This document shows, in pieces, positions 5,650 to 5,696 of a stretch of 5,696 nucleotides of DNA. The notes beneath the pieces are model-generated. The model did no database searches. It had not been told where the DNA came from and worked only from the letters and a program-made list of their open reading frames with translations. The position numbers were made by a program, and so were the translations under genes. Source of the DNA: an alpha proteobacterium 3107. Its GTDB lineage: Bacteria > Pseudomonadota > Alphaproteobacteria > Rhodobacterales > Rhodobacteraceae. Each line of letters begins with the position of its first letter. Within the stretch, counting starts at the first letter, position 1. Location: the NCBI GenBank assembly GCA_001483205.1, contig JPPB01000026.1:1-5696 (forward strand). Reading direction: 5' to 3'.

Positions 5650-5696
5650 CTCACCCCCCGGCAGGCGCTCTAAACGTCTCAGCCTGTTGGGGCGTA

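Larger units (their letters stand above)
5357..5696. other. Non-coding stretch after tRNA-Ser (340 bases)
   Basis: No convincing coding region on either strand. From left to right it holds the tRNA terminator, a pair of 18-bp palindromic operators with an embedded promoter (5468-5506), two overlapping hairpins (5570-5599) and a larger two-part hairpin (5603-5649), then 47 bases with nothing I recognise. The rightward openings at 5508 (10 codons) and 5559 (19 codons) are too short and lack ribosome binding sites. A minus-strand frame is open from the right edge (5694) to a stop at 5506, but it is rich in R, G and A and resembles no family I know. Confidence 0.6.

Noticed and set aside
5267..5696. 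tRNA-Ser as an integration site of a genomic island
   Set aside because: No integrase, no copy of the tRNA 3' end and no mobile-element gene is present in the 340 bases after it.

Overview
The window is GC-rich DNA, probably from an alphaproteobacterium of the Rhodobacterales/Rhodobacteraceae type. Three things suggest this: ribosomal protein L21 carries a C-terminal helix-hairpin-helix extension, the gene order rplU-rpmA-acetyltransferase-obgE is as I know it from that group, and both the proteins and the codon choice look alphaproteobacterial. The assignment rests on recognition, not on a database search.

Layout. The left half (1-2740) is one leftward gene cluster on the minus strand, read from right to left: rplU (L21), rpmA (L27), a GNAT acetyltransferase, and obgE (ribosome-assembly GTPase). 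The obgE gene runs off the left edge with 346 codons visible, probably only a few residues short of its end. A good sigma-70-type promoter (TTGACT, 17 bp, GATAAG) at 2895-2923 drives this cluster through a leader of about 150 nt with several short hairpins. The genes fit a ribosome-biogenesis operon: two large-subunit proteins, a GTPase that matures the 50S subunit, and a small acetyltransferase of unknown target.

The right half reads rightward. From 3005 to 5173 lies one 722-residue gene for a TPR-repeat protein fused to a PAPS-dependent sulfotransferase, transcribed divergently from rplU. It is followed by a complete tRNA-Ser(CGA) gene (5267-5356) with encoded CCA and a GC-rich terminator-like stem ending in TTTT.

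The last 340 bases (5357-5696) contain no convincing gene but do contain structure. Two 18-bp palindromes of LacI-family appearance are spaced exactly 21 bp apart, with a plausible promoter embedded in them. Downstream are two overlapping, mutually exclusive hairpins and then a larger two-part hairpin. This looks like the control region of a gene beyond the right edge and is the least explained part of the window.

Most of the window is ordinary housekeeping sequence. I see no clear novel multi-gene system. The best leads are the paired operators with the switch-like leader at the right end, the L21 fusion, and the sulfotransferase of unknown substrate.
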